Shown here: in pieces, positions 10,116 to 18,493 of the stretch
How the letters are laid out: each line of letters begins with the position of its first letter
Position numbering within the stretch: the stretch's first letter is position 1
Source: an uncultured Clostridia bacterium
Lineage (GTDB): Bacteria; Bacillota; Clostridia; Oscillospirales; CAG-272
Assembly (NCBI GenBank): GCA_946407735.1
Contig: CAMJPL010000015.1
Coordinates: forward strand, 1-64,000
DNA: 64,000 nt
Direction: 5' to 3'
Program-made: the position numbers and the translations under genes
The notes under the pieces: generated by a model
What the model was told of the DNA's origin: nothing
The model's input: the letters and a program-made list of their open reading frames with translations, nothing else
Database searches by the model: none

Positions 10116-10177
10116 TATACTATTTCGTATCTGCAGCTGACCTTGACGCCGCCGTTGTCAGCGATCGGTATTTTCAT
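10115..10177 (-). CDS. Possible 20-residue leader peptide upstream of the esterase
   Basis: A short frame (MKIPIADNGG... ending EIV) whose TAA overlaps the esterase ATG as TAATG. A TTGAAT-17-TATAAT promoter ends 8 nt before its ATG, so the transcript would begin almost at the start codon. It has no recognisable ribosome site. It may be a leaderless coupled peptide, a remnant of a longer gene, or chance. Confidence 0.35.
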   Translation of the reverse strand: MKIPIADNGGVKVSCRYEIV

Positions 10178-10184
10178 TACCATT

Positions 10185-10213
10185 ATTATATATCATATTG
10201 AAATATCATTCAA
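10185..10213 (-). promoter_or_regulatory. Promoter for the esterase-CotH operon
   Basis: Minus strand TTGAAT (10213-10208), 17 bp, TATAAT (10190-10185). Confidence 0.6.
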
Positions 10214-10264
10214 GAGCATAGGACTGAAAATATCAGTATTTTGTGTAAATTTTCTCATTTCTGC

Positions 10265-10293
10265 TTGACAGATCAATTTAATTGCGTTATAAT
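10265..10293 (+). promoter_or_regulatory. Consensus promoter for the AraC-type regulator
   Basis: Exact TTGACA (10265-10270), 17 bp, exact TATAAT (10288-10293). The regulator start codon is about 50 nt downstream. Confidence 0.8.
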
Positions 10294-10342
10294 ATTAACA
10301 ATCTTTTGAAATTAAAGGGTTTATCTATATTATTTTTGACAT

Positions 10343-11278
10343 ATGGAAAAAAATGAAATGAACAGCGGCAATTCCGACATGGATGGTTCTTCCCCCTGTT
10401 CGACCTTCACCTATCGGATCACTAATCTTAAAAACGTAGCCAACAGCACCATTCACGGAATCTCGCGTCTCGGATATATCACATCCGGATCGGGTCAGTT
10501 GAGAATCAACGACCGGATTTATGAAGCGGGCTTCGGCTTTGCCGCTCTATTAAGAGCCGGCGACAGGATCGATATCATCCCCGACGGTCAGATAATAGTT
10601 GAGATGATTGAGTTTTCAGATATATATATCTGTGAATCCATGATGCTGAAGCTTCCGCAGGGCGGCAATACGGCATTCAGAATGAACGAGGAGGACGCCG
10701 AAAAATTCGCCGCTATATTCAAGCTCGTCGCGTCGGCCGGAGAGATGTCGGAAGAAAACAGGGTGGATTATCAGCACGGTATCTTGAGATCGCTGCTGGC
10801 ATGGTTCCTTGAAGTAAGATACCGCTCCGATCACAGCTGCAAATTCGATGAGAATTACACCGATGAGCCAAAGAAGCGCCAGTCCCGAGGCGAGAAGCGC
10901 CTGAATGTCATCAGAAGCGCGGTCATTTACACCAATCAGCATTTTACCGAGCATCTCACCATGAGCGATATCGCACGTATGTACGATACGCAGGATCAGT
11001 ATTTCTGCAGGAAGTTCCATGAGATAACCGGCGTTTCGTTCACTGAGTATGTCCGAAATCTGAGGCTAAATTACGCCGCCGATCTAGTAAAGCAGACATC
11101 GCATCCGATAAAAGAGATATATCTTGAATGCGGCTACACGACGAAATCGCATTTCATGCGCGAATTCAAAAAGTACTATTCGATCAGCCCGCTTGGGATG
11201 AGGAAAGCATATATAAGAGAAAAGATCGAACAGGAAAGAGGAGCCGGTTCGGTCAAAACCGGAAAAAAGGACTGGTAA
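10343..11278 (+). CDS. AraC-family transcriptional regulator
   Basis: 311 residues. The N-terminal half (about 20-130) looks like a cupin-type sensing domain ('GYITSGSGQLRINDRIYEAG'). Two helix-turn-helix motifs follow in the C-terminal 100 residues, including 'MSDIARMYDTQDQYFCRKF' and 'IKEIYLECGYTTKSHFMREF'. It is transcribed divergently from the esterase-CotH operon, which is therefore the likely target. No Shine-Dalgarno motif is evident just before the ATG. The ligand is unknown; regulators of this kind usually sense sugars. Confidence 0.9.
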   Translation: MEKNEMNSGNSDMDGSSPCSTFTYRITNLKNVANSTIHGISRLGYITSGSGQLRINDRIYEAGFGFAALLRAGDRIDIIPDGQIIVEMIEFSDIYICESMMLKLPQGGNTAFRMNEEDAEKFAAIFKLVASAGEMSEENRVDYQHGILRSLLAWFLEVRYRSDHSCKFDENYTDEPKKRQSRGEKRLNVIRSAVIYTNQHFTEHLTMSDIARMYDTQDQYFCRKFHEITGVSFTEYVRNLRLNYAADLVKQTSHPIKEIYLECGYTTKSHFMREFKKYYSISPLGMRKAYIREKIEQERGAGSVKTGKKDW

Positions 11279-11291
11279 CCCTCCGCTCTTA

Positions 11292-11317
11292 TCCCTGACT
11301 CAGTCAGGGATTTTTTC
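11292..11317 (+). terminator. Terminator after the AraC-type gene
   Basis: Near-perfect palindrome TCCCTGACT/AGTCAGGGA followed by six T. Confidence 0.85.
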
Positions 11318-11319
11318 TA

Positions 11320-11348
11320 TTGACAAAAACAGACGCGGATGGTATAAT
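11320..11348 (+). promoter_or_regulatory. Consensus promoter reading antisense through yfbR toward thyX
   Basis: Exact TTGACA (11320-11325), 17-bp spacer ending in TGG (extended -10), exact TATAAT (11343-11348). The next feature on this strand is thyX, 620 bp away. In between lies yfbR on the opposite strand. Confidence 0.7.
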
Positions 11349-11356
11349 ATTGTTGA

Positions 11357-11944
11357 TCACAGCTCATCGATCGGCAGCTCGAAGCTGGAAAGCATGTTTT
11401 CCATGAACCAGTTCGCTTCCGGGAGATCCATCTTCTCAAGCTCGGCTTTTGTTGCGGCGTAAGCGGCGTCAAACTCCCTGTTGCCGGATCTTTTCTCGTT
11501 TGAGCACTTGATCAGCGCGCAGAGCTTGTCTGCGGCTTTGACGATTTTCGTCTCATTTCCCGATTCTGGTCTCAGCAGCGCGGAATATGTTTCCTTCAGC
11601 TCATTCGGCAGCTTTGAAAGCATACGCTGAACCGCCTTGTCCTCGATCATTCCGTATGTCGTCCTCATCTCCTCCGACGCGTATTTTATAGGCGTCGGAA
11701 GATCTCCGGTTATGACCTCGGGTGAATCGTGGAACAGGCCGAGCAGAGCGGCGTATGACGAGTCATAGCTGCCGCCGAAAAAAGTATTTCCGATCTCACA
11801 GAGACAATGAGAAAGAACTGCGCATTCCATCGAATGCTGAGCCAGCGTTTCCTGCTCGGTGCTGTGCATGAGGCTCCATCTGCCGATATATCTCTGCCTG
11901 AAAAGCAGGGCGAAAAAAGAATACTGCATTGGATTATCTTTCAT
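11357..11944 (-). CDS. yfbR: YfbR-like 5'-deoxynucleotidase, HD domain
   Basis: Metal-dependent dephosphorylation of deoxyribonucleoside 5'-monophosphates. Of 195 residues, the family pattern includes 'GRWSLM' (R22-W23), H37, the H72-D73 pair in 'FHDSPEVITGDLPTPIKY', E76, and a later Asp in 'AADKLCALIK'. The E. coli protein has the same 'HDxxEvxTGDLPTPvKY' block. It starts 23 bp from the divergent thyX, so both genes act on deoxynucleotide pools. A second ATG at 11929 is an alternative start. Confidence 0.88.
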   Translation of the reverse strand: MKDNPMQYSFFALLFRQRYIGRWSLMHSTEQETLAQHSMECAVLSHCLCEIGNTFFGGSYDSSYAALLGLFHDSPEVITGDLPTPIKYASEEMRTTYGMIEDKAVQRMLSKLPNELKETYSALLRPESGNETKIVKAADKLCALIKCSNEKRSGNREFDAAYAATKAELEKMDLPEANWFMENMLSSFELPIDEL

Positions 11945-11967
11945 AAAAATTCAGGAGTCAAAGAATA

Positions 11968-12729
11968 ATGTTGAAGGTTAAGCTGATAACGCATACGCCG
12001 GATCCCGACAAGCTCGTGGCTGAGGCAGCAAAACTCTGCTACAGCGCTTCGGATATAGATTCGCTCGAGGATAAGCTCACGCCGGAAAAGGTCGAGCAGT
12101 TTCTTGACAGGCTTGTCGATATAGGGCACGAAAGCCCGGTGGAGCACGCGTCTTTTACCTTCGGGATAGAAGGCGTGTCGAGGTCTCTTCTCGCGCAGAT
12201 CACACGTCACAGGATCGCGTCGTTCTCTGTACAGAGCCAGAGATATGTCGATAAGACCAGATTCGAGTATATCACTCCGCCGTCGATAGAAGCCATACCG
12301 GAAGCGAAGGCCGAATTCATCAAGGCGATGGAGGAGGACGCGCTCCATTACGACAGCATCCGGCAAAAGCTGATAGAAGCTCACGCAAAGAAGCTGACCG
12401 ATTCCGGTGTGGATGAGACGGAAGCTCTTAAAAAGGCTGAGAAGATGGCGAACGAAGACGCGAGATATGTTCTGTCGAACGCCTGCGATACCAAGATAAT
12501 AATGACGATGGACGTAAGGTCTCTTTATAACTTTTTCAGGCTCCGCTGCTGCAACCGCGCTCAGTGGGAGATTCGTGAGCTCGCCTGCAGGATGCTTGAG
12601 CTGTGCAGGGAGGTATCTCCGCTTCTGTTCAGAAAGGCCGGACCGTCATGCGTGTGGGGAGCGTGCTCTGAGGGGAAGATGTACTGCGGAAAGCTGGAGG
12701 AAACAAGGGCAAAATTCAGAGCGATGTGA
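11968..12729 (+). CDS. thyX: FAD-dependent thymidylate synthase
   Basis: Makes dTMP from dUMP using methylene-tetrahydrofolate and reduced FAD. The ThyX signature RHRxxSxxxxSxR is present as 'RHRIASFSVQSQR' (residues 80-92), with 'GHESPVEHASFTF' ahead of it. The 253 residues are within the family range. An AGGAGT site precedes the ATG. No thyA was seen in this window. A hairpin terminator follows. Confidence 0.96.
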   Translation: MLKVKLITHTPDPDKLVAEAAKLCYSASDIDSLEDKLTPEKVEQFLDRLVDIGHESPVEHASFTFGIEGVSRSLLAQITRHRIASFSVQSQRYVDKTRFEYITPPSIEAIPEAKAEFIKAMEEDALHYDSIRQKLIEAHAKKLTDSGVDETEALKKAEKMANEDARYVLSNACDTKIIMTMDVRSLYNFFRLRCCNRAQWEIRELACRMLELCREVSPLLFRKAGPSCVWGACSEGKMYCGKLEETRAKFRAM

Positions 12730-12743
12730 CTTGTGCGGAATCT

Positions 12744-12780
12744 GTTCGGACACCCGTGACCGGGTGTCCGAACTTTATTT
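12744..12780 (+). terminator. Terminator after thyX
   Basis: 12-bp perfect stem (12744-12755 with 12762-12773), 6-nt loop, then TTTATTT. It may also stop the convergent Gfo/Idh operon. Confidence 0.85.
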
Positions 12781-12797
12781 ATCCTGTAAAAACGCTG

Positions 12798-13904
12798 TCA
12801 GTCGATGATCCCGTATTTGTTTTCGGGATTCAGAGGAGCGGAGCGCTCATACTTGGAGGTAAGAGCGATATACTTTCCGGTGTCGCTCGACATCGTGAAG
12901 GAATCCATGATCTCGAGGACATGCAGCGTCTGATGCCAGTCGCAGCGGGCATATCTGCCGGTGTCGAGAGCCTTCGCGAAATCGGCGAGACCGAGCGAAC
13001 GGCTGTTTTCAGCATACGGGAACATCAGCGGGATCTCACGCCACTGACCGTCCTCTGGTCTCCAGAGTTTGATCGGACCGCCGAAGCAGTTCGGATCAGG
13101 AACGGAGAGCGTGCCTTCCGTGCCGAAGATCTCGATTCTCGGAGTTTCAGAGGTATAGACGTCGAAGGTGGTGAATATCGTTCCGATGGCTCCGGAATCG
13201 AAGCGCATGGTTCCGGCGATGTAGGTCGGGACATGGACCTCGATATTTTCCATATAGTGGGGCTGGCTCGTGATCAGACGGTTGTCGAATGTCTGGCGGA
13301 CCATGCCGGAAACACCCGATACTCCGCCGAGAAGGTTGATGAGAGCTGTCAGATAATACGGACCCATATCGAACATGGGGCCGCCGCCGTACTGGTAGTA
13401 GAAGTCGGGATCCGGATGCCAGGACTCATGTCCGTGACAGGTCATGAACGCCTGCGCACCTATCGGCTGTCCGATGAAGCCGCTGTCTATCAGTTTGCGG
13501 CAGGTCTGGATGCCGGCGCCGAGGAAGGTGTCGGGGGCTCCGCCGAGCATGAGACCTTTCTCTTTTGCGATGCGGACAAGCTCGAGTCCCTCGTCGAGAG
13601 ATGCGCCGAGCGGCTTTTCCGAATATACGGATTTGCCGGCTTCAAGAGCGCCCTTCGACACGTCGAAGTGCTGATAGGGTCTTGTGAGATTCAGGATGAT
13701 GTCGACCTCAGGATCGGCGAAGGCATCGTACATCGTCTCGTAAAGCTTCGGGACGTTGTAGTTTTTCTGGGCGTTCTCAGCTCTTTCGCGGATGAGATCG
13801 CAGACGCCGATGAGCTCGATCTCCTTGAAGGTCTTGGTGATGTTCTGCAGATAGATGCCGCTGATCGAGCCGCAGCCGATCATTGCGATTTTTTTGACAG
13901 CCAT
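12798..13904 (-). CDS. Gfo/Idh/MocA-family oxidoreductase
   Basis: NAD(P)-dependent sugar or inositol dehydrogenase-like enzyme. The N-terminal Rossmann motif is 'GCGSISG' (10-16) and the family EKP motif is 'YSEKPLG' (94-100). The C-terminal alpha/beta domain includes 'GGGPMFDMGPYYLTALINLL'. 368 residues. An AAAGGA site precedes the ATG. It follows the ThuA-like gene by 12 nt. ThuA proteins and Gfo/Idh enzymes are frequent partners in disaccharide use, so oxidation of a sugar ring is inferred. Confidence 0.92.
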   Translation of the reverse strand: MAVKKIAMIGCGSISGIYLQNITKTFKEIELIGVCDLIRERAENAQKNYNVPKLYETMYDAFADPEVDIILNLTRPYQHFDVSKGALEAGKSVYSEKPLGASLDEGLELVRIAKEKGLMLGGAPDTFLGAGIQTCRKLIDSGFIGQPIGAQAFMTCHGHESWHPDPDFYYQYGGGPMFDMGPYYLTALINLLGGVSGVSGMVRQTFDNRLITSQPHYMENIEVHVPTYIAGTMRFDSGAIGTIFTTFDVYTSETPRIEIFGTEGTLSVPDPNCFGGPIKLWRPEDGQWREIPLMFPYAENSRSLGLADFAKALDTGRYARCDWHQTLHVLEIMDSFTMSSDTGKYIALTSKYERSAPLNPENKYGIID

Positions 13905-13916
13905 TTTTTATTCCTT

Positions 13917-14654
13917 TCAGTTGAACTCCACAGGGTAGAACTGCTTCTTCTCGGTGTATTTGTCTATTGTGAGACCGTGGTCCTTTGCATATTGTTTGCC
14001 TTCGATAGCCCACATCATGCCGCGTTTCATGATGACTTCGGATGTGGGGGATTTATCAAAGACGTCGTCATGATGTCCGAGAGAGGTGTAGAACACTCTG
14101 CCGAGACCCCAGTATTTTGTCCATACTACCGGGACATCGACGACCTTGTTGGCCGCGTAGTAGCCGTTAACCTGCGGGAATCTTGTGGTGGCGAGTACCT
14201 CTATGGCCGGGTCGATGTGAACGTAATACTGCTCCGAGGATACCGGGAAGTCTTCGAGCCCTTCGATTATGGGAGAACTTCCGTGGCAGATATTGACCAT
14301 GTACGGTGTGCCGTCTCCACCCGGATGCTCGACCCACTGTCCGCCGGTGATGAACTGCCACTGAGTGCTCTGACGGAAGCTGTCGCACATTCCGCCGTGA
14401 CATCCGGCTATGCCCGCTCCGTGCGCTATCGCGTTGGAGATGTTGTTGCAGTACTCTCCTTTGATGTCACCCATCGTCCAGCAGGCTACAAAGAGATCGT
14501 AATCAAGGAGCTTCTCGGCGTCGGCAAGACAGTCGAGAGTATCGTATATCTCGGTTTGTACGCCTTCTTCATTCAGAAGTCGGGCAAATCGCTTGGAGGT
14601 GAGCTGGGGTTCGTGACCGTCCCATCCACCCTGGAAAATCATGGCTTTTTTCAT
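13917..14654 (-). CDS. ThuA-like domain protein
   Basis: 245-residue ThuA (trehalose utilisation) family protein with a class-I glutamine-amidotransferase-like fold. Recognisable segments are 'MIFQGGWDGHEPQLTSKRFA' at the N-terminus, 'VACWTMGDI', and 'IAGCHGGMCDSF' at the position of the nucleophile elbow. ThuA proteins act with Gfo/Idh dehydrogenases on disaccharides; recent work links them to 3-keto-glycoside handling. An AAAGGAGG site precedes the ATG. It is the first gene of a two-gene operon. Confidence 0.88.
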   Translation of the reverse strand: MKKAMIFQGGWDGHEPQLTSKRFARLLNEEGVQTEIYDTLDCLADAEKLLDYDLFVACWTMGDIKGEYCNNISNAIAHGAGIAGCHGGMCDSFRQSTQWQFITGGQWVEHPGGDGTPYMVNICHGSSPIIEGLEDFPVSSEQYYVHIDPAIEVLATTRFPQVNGYYAANKVVDVPVVWTKYWGLGRVFYTSLGHHDDVFDKSPTSEVIMKRGMMWAIEGKQYAKDHGLTIDKYTEKKQFYPVEFN

Positions 14655-14731
14655 GCTGTATGTCCTCCTTTAGACGGACTGAAAGCCGTCAGCTTTATGT
14701 AAGCTTCAGCAAAGTATATGAAGGTATATAT

Positions 14732-14760
14732 AATATACCACGGATCGAAAAAAAAATCAA
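14732..14760 (-). promoter_or_regulatory. Promoter for the ThuA-Gfo/Idh operon
   Basis: Minus strand TTGATT (14760-14755), 17 bp ending TGG, TATATT (14737-14732). The ~70-nt leader contains a 5-bp hairpin (14673-14690) just before the ribosome site. Confidence 0.6.
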
Positions 14761-14832
14761 GCGTTCTTTTAAAATCTGTCGGCGAAAAGTCATTTTTTTG
14801 TCTGTTGTTTTTTATAATCATGAAAAAATATG

Positions 14833-14861
14833 TTGAAAAACAGGACATAAAGTGATATAAT
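14833..14861 (+). promoter_or_regulatory. Promoter for the GH4 operon
   Basis: TTGAAA (14833-14838), 17 bp ending TGA, TATAAT (14856-14861). Confidence 0.7.
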
Positions 14862-14920
14862 GATATCGTGGGATAATAATAATGGGGGAAATAATAATAT
14901 TTCGCAGAGAGGCGGCATAT

Positions 14921-16309
14921 ATGAAAATCAAAATAGCGGTCATAGGCGGAGGCAGCGTCAACTGGATGCGCGGTCTGATGAGAGACATATATCTCATGGA
15001 CGCGGCGGAAGGCGGGGAGATACGCCTTGTCGATCCGAACGTTGAGCATGTGACGAGCGTGCGGAACATGCTTCTTAAATTCAACGAAAAGACTGGTAAG
15101 GATTACAGGATCTCCATCGTCGAAGACAGGAAAGACGCTCTCAGAGGATGCGATTTTGTCCTCACGACATTCTCTCCCGGGGCTATGGACGCATTTTTCA
15201 ACGATCTTGAGATCCCTGTCAAATACGGGGTCCGTCTGCCTGTCTCAATGACCTGCGGTATATCCGGTATATCCGCCGCGATACGCACGGTCCCGGTAGC
15301 GTATGAGATAGCTCAGGATATGGAACAGGTCTGCCCGGGCGCCGTCCTTCTGAACGTAACGAATCCGATGACCGCCGTGACGAAGGCATTCAACATTCCC
15401 GCCAGAACGATTACGGTTTACGGCATTTGTCATGAGATATTCAGCTTAAGAAGGTTTACCGAAAAGATATTCGGGATAACCATGCCGCAGGGGATGCGGA
15501 TAGGGACATATCTGTATTCATATCTTCATGAGCAGGGATTTGACTATACGATTGCCGGTCTCAACCATTATATCTGGCTCACCAAAGCCGCATATCACGG
15601 TGAAGATGTCATAGGAAAAATCCGTCAGTTCGCCATGGAGCATGACGGTCTTGAAGATCTGCCGGAGAATTATCAGGCGACGAATTCTTACAGCAACAAC
15701 TGCCAGGCAAAGCTGGCGCTCTGCCGTCAGTTCGGGTATCTTCCGATCCCCGGCGACCGTCATCTTATCGAGTTCATGTCGTCGCTGTGCAACAATCAGA
15801 ACGGCTTCGGCATGGAATACGGTGTGCTGAAAACGACCGTTGACTCGCGCAGACTGGATAAAGTCATGCAGAAAAAAGATATAGACGATATAGCGAGCGG
15901 AGCGAAGGAGGTATCGCTTTACCGCTCGGGCGAGGACATTGCCGATATCATGCAGTCATATATCGAAAAGACCGAGCTTATCACAGTATGCAACCGTCCG
16001 AATATAGGCCAGATAACCAACCTTCCCGAAGGCGCGATCGTCGAAACGCTGGTAAAAAAGGAAAAGGACGGAACGATCACTCCGCTTCCCGCCGGAGATC
16101 TTCCGCGTCCGATACATCATCTCTGCTATCTTCATACCGGAATAATAGAGATGGTCGTAGAAGCGGCGCTCAAGGGTGACCGCGAGCTGCTTATCGAAGC
16201 TATGAGCATCGACCCGTCGACCGGGACTATGGATTTCTCAAAGATCCCTCAGCTCTGCGACGATCTGCTCATGGCGAACAGAAAATGGCTGCCGCGTTTC
16301 TTTGACTGA
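14921..16309 (+). CDS. GH4-family glycosidase (alpha-glucosidase/galacturonidase type)
   Basis: NAD- and Mn-dependent glycosidase of family GH4, which cleaves by oxidation at C3 and elimination. The NAD-binding 'VIGGGSVNW' is at residues 7-15 and 'NVTNPM' at about 145-150. The metal-ligand Cys-His pair is C170-H171 in 'YGICHE', and a second 'GLNHYIW' block has N215-H216. ATG 14921 is preferred over 14882 because AGAGAGG lies 8 nt upstream and the protein then starts at the Rossmann strand. The substrate cannot be told from sequence. It is the first gene of a four-gene operon. Confidence 0.9.
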   Translation: MKIKIAVIGGGSVNWMRGLMRDIYLMDAAEGGEIRLVDPNVEHVTSVRNMLLKFNEKTGKDYRISIVEDRKDALRGCDFVLTTFSPGAMDAFFNDLEIPVKYGVRLPVSMTCGISGISAAIRTVPVAYEIAQDMEQVCPGAVLLNVTNPMTAVTKAFNIPARTITVYGICHEIFSLRRFTEKIFGITMPQGMRIGTYLYSYLHEQGFDYTIAGLNHYIWLTKAAYHGEDVIGKIRQFAMEHDGLEDLPENYQATNSYSNNCQAKLALCRQFGYLPIPGDRHLIEFMSSLCNNQNGFGMEYGVLKTTVDSRRLDKVMQKKDIDDIASGAKEVSLYRSGEDIADIMQSYIEKTELITVCNRPNIGQITNLPEGAIVETLVKKEKDGTITPLPAGDLPRPIHHLCYLHTGIIEMVVEAALKGDRELLIEAMSIDPSTGTMDFSKIPQLCDDLLMANRKWLPRFFD

Positions 16310-16310
16310 T

Positions 16311-17357
16311 ATGAAAAGCGATGTCGATATAGTCTTCCATCCCTCATGGTGGAACAGATACGCCGGTATCGAGTTTGACGAGAAATTCTTTTTCGACGCC
16401 CGATACAGACTCGATGCTGACGTCAGGATGCGAAGGACGCTCTTTGAGTTATTCGGTGATTACGGGATAGGGGAAGAGAATCCCGAACCGAGACCGATCC
16501 TGTTTTCAGACCTTATCGCCTGCGGATTCCTCCATTCTCAGCTTCTGGGATGTAAAGTGCTGTTCTGCAGGGACAACGCGCCCCAGGTCCTGCCGGCGAA
16601 TCTGACCGACGATCAGGTAATGAAGCTCAGAGCGCCGGATCTTGACATAGATCCCCTGTGGCGAAGAGTACAGGATCAGATCGATTTCTTCATAAAGGAA
16701 TTCGGATTTACCGAAAGCGCGGTAAATCTGATGGGGATACAGAACATCGCGCTCGATCTGCGCGGTGAAGAACTGTTCTTCGATTATTATGACAATCCGG
16801 AATTGAAAGACCATCTTCTTACAGTCATCACCGACATGTCGACAGACATCGGAAAGCGGCTTTACGCCGTTTCGGAGACTGTTAGCGGAGGGGTGACTTC
16901 GATAATCAAGCAGACGCTGCCGGAAGTATATCTCACGAGCAACTGTTCTGTCACTATGCTGTCGAACGACCAGTACTGCGAGCATCTGCTGAAATATGAT
17001 CTGCGGCTGGCTGAAGAATTCCCGTGCTTCGGCATACACCACTGCGGACCGAATACCGAAAACGTGATCGATGGGTATTTAAGAGTGCCCGATCTGAGAT
17101 TTCTTGAGATCGGTGCCGGGAGTGACATTAAGAAAGTCGCCCGCGCAGTCGGTAACAGGAAGATAATCTCGTGCATTCGTTACTCCCCGGTATCACTCAA
17201 AACAGATACTAGGGAAGAAATGCTCCGAAAAACAGAAGAAGCGATAGAGGCGTTCGGTTCGGACATGGACCTTTGCTTCTCATGTGTCGGGATAGATGCA
17301 GACACAGAGACAAATAAGATAAGGGATTATCTGAGCGTATTCAGAGAGATTCAATAA
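16311..17357 (+). CDS. Uroporphyrinogen-decarboxylase/cobalamin-methyltransferase superfamily protein
   Basis: 348 residues with a TIM-barrel pattern of the UroD/MtaA superfamily ('FGIHHCGPNTENVIDGYL', 'FLEIGAGSDIKKV'). True heme-pathway UroD has an N-terminal arginine signature that is not seen here. A possible zinc site is H243/C245 with C322 or C325, the HxC...C arrangement of methyltransferases such as MtaA. ATG 16311 is 1 nt after the GH4 stop; a TTG at 16302 is less likely. Its place between a glycosidase and an esterase suggests work on a modified (perhaps methylated) sugar, but this is inference. Confidence 0.75.
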   Translation: MKSDVDIVFHPSWWNRYAGIEFDEKFFFDARYRLDADVRMRRTLFELFGDYGIGEENPEPRPILFSDLIACGFLHSQLLGCKVLFCRDNAPQVLPANLTDDQVMKLRAPDLDIDPLWRRVQDQIDFFIKEFGFTESAVNLMGIQNIALDLRGEELFFDYYDNPELKDHLLTVITDMSTDIGKRLYAVSETVSGGVTSIIKQTLPEVYLTSNCSVTMLSNDQYCEHLLKYDLRLAEEFPCFGIHHCGPNTENVIDGYLRVPDLRFLEIGAGSDIKKVARAVGNRKIISCIRYSPVSLKTDTREEMLRKTEEAIEAFGSDMDLCFSCVGIDADTETNKIRDYLSVFREIQ

Positions 17358-17365
17358 GAGGTGAA

Positions 17366-18442
17366 ATGATCATGACTATGGGCAAATACTATGTAAGCAT
17401 GCCGCATTTCTCGGCGATCATGGAGAACAGGACTCCCGCCATGCGTATGGACTGCGGGACAAAAGCGGAGTATGCGGTATGGAAGGTAAAAGCCAGAAAC
17501 AAGCTGTATTCTCTGCTCGGTCTCGATAAAATGAAATGGACCGATCCGAGACCGGAACTTATCTCAAGCGAGAGAATGGACGGCTACACACGGGAAAAGT
17601 GGACGATATACACCGAGCCGGATGTGATCATGACGTTCTACCGTCTCGTGCCGGACGATATCGCCGAAGGCGAAAGACGTCCCGCCGTCATAGCCCCTCA
17701 CGGTCACGGCAGCTGCGGCAAGGAGGCTGTGGCAGGCAACGGATTCTTCCCGGAGCTCGCCAAAGCGATCGAGGATCACAATTACGCCTACGGCGTCGCA
17801 GCCGTCAAAAAAGGAGCGATAGTATTCTGTCCGGACGCCAGAGGATTCGGAGAGAGACGGGAAATAAACCAGCAGGGAGACGACGCCGGAAGAAGGATGA
17901 GCTGTTCCTGCTTCCATCTGAATTTCATGGCGCTTCCTCAGGGAATGTGCGTCACCGGTATGTGGGTATGGGATCTCATGCGGCTTACCGATTATATCTC
18001 AGGGCTTAATGATGTGATCCCGGACAGAATCGGCTGTATAGGCCTTTCAGGAGGCGGTCTTCAGACTCTGTATTTCACCGCGATGGACGAGCGCGTATGC
18101 TACGCGGCGTGCAGCGGATATTTCTACGGATTTAATCAGTCGCTGCTTGAGATGTATAACTGTTCCTGCAATTATGTCCCACATATGTGGGAAAACTTCG
18201 ATGTCGGCGATATAGGCTCGCTCATTGCGCCCAGACCGTTCGTGATAGAGACGGGGACAGTAGACCCGCTGAACGGCAGAGACGGACTCGACAACGTTAT
18301 CCCGTATGTCGAGCAGGTAAGATCTGCGTATCGTCTTTTCGGGAAAGAGGATCTTCTGTGTCATGATATTTTCGAAGGCCCTCATATGTGGCACGGAACG
18401 AAATCCATGGAAGGTATAGATAAATATCTGTTCGGAAGATAA
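17366..18442 (+). CDS. Alpha/beta-hydrolase, acetylxylan-esterase-like
   Basis: 358-residue cytoplasmic hydrolase without signal peptide. The nucleophile elbow is 'GLSGGG' with Ser228; the likely triad is completed by Asp300 ('GTVDPLNG') and His340 ('EGPHMWHG'). 'APHGHGSCG' may form the oxyanion region. Length and motif spacing fit the acetylxylan esterase/dienelactone-hydrolase-like group. An AGAGGTG site precedes the ATG, 8 nt after the methyltransferase-like gene. It probably removes acyl groups from the oligosaccharide handled by this operon. Confidence 0.8.
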   Translation: MIMTMGKYYVSMPHFSAIMENRTPAMRMDCGTKAEYAVWKVKARNKLYSLLGLDKMKWTDPRPELISSERMDGYTREKWTIYTEPDVIMTFYRLVPDDIAEGERRPAVIAPHGHGSCGKEAVAGNGFFPELAKAIEDHNYAYGVAAVKKGAIVFCPDARGFGERREINQQGDDAGRRMSCSCFHLNFMALPQGMCVTGMWVWDLMRLTDYISGLNDVIPDRIGCIGLSGGGLQTLYFTAMDERVCYAACSGYFYGFNQSLLEMYNCSCNYVPHMWENFDVGDIGSLIAPRPFVIETGTVDPLNGRDGLDNVIPYVEQVRSAYRLFGKEDLLCHDIFEGPHMWHGTKSMEGIDKYLFGR

Positions 18443-18493
18443 ACAGAAACGTACTGATTAACTGATACTTCTGTCAGAGATTGGAGAAGGCAA

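Noticed and set aside
12726-14702. 658-codon open frame on the plus strand
   Set aside because: It runs antisense across the Gfo/Idh and ThuA genes, which have intact family motifs, ribosome sites and a promoter. The open frame is a by-product of their codon use.
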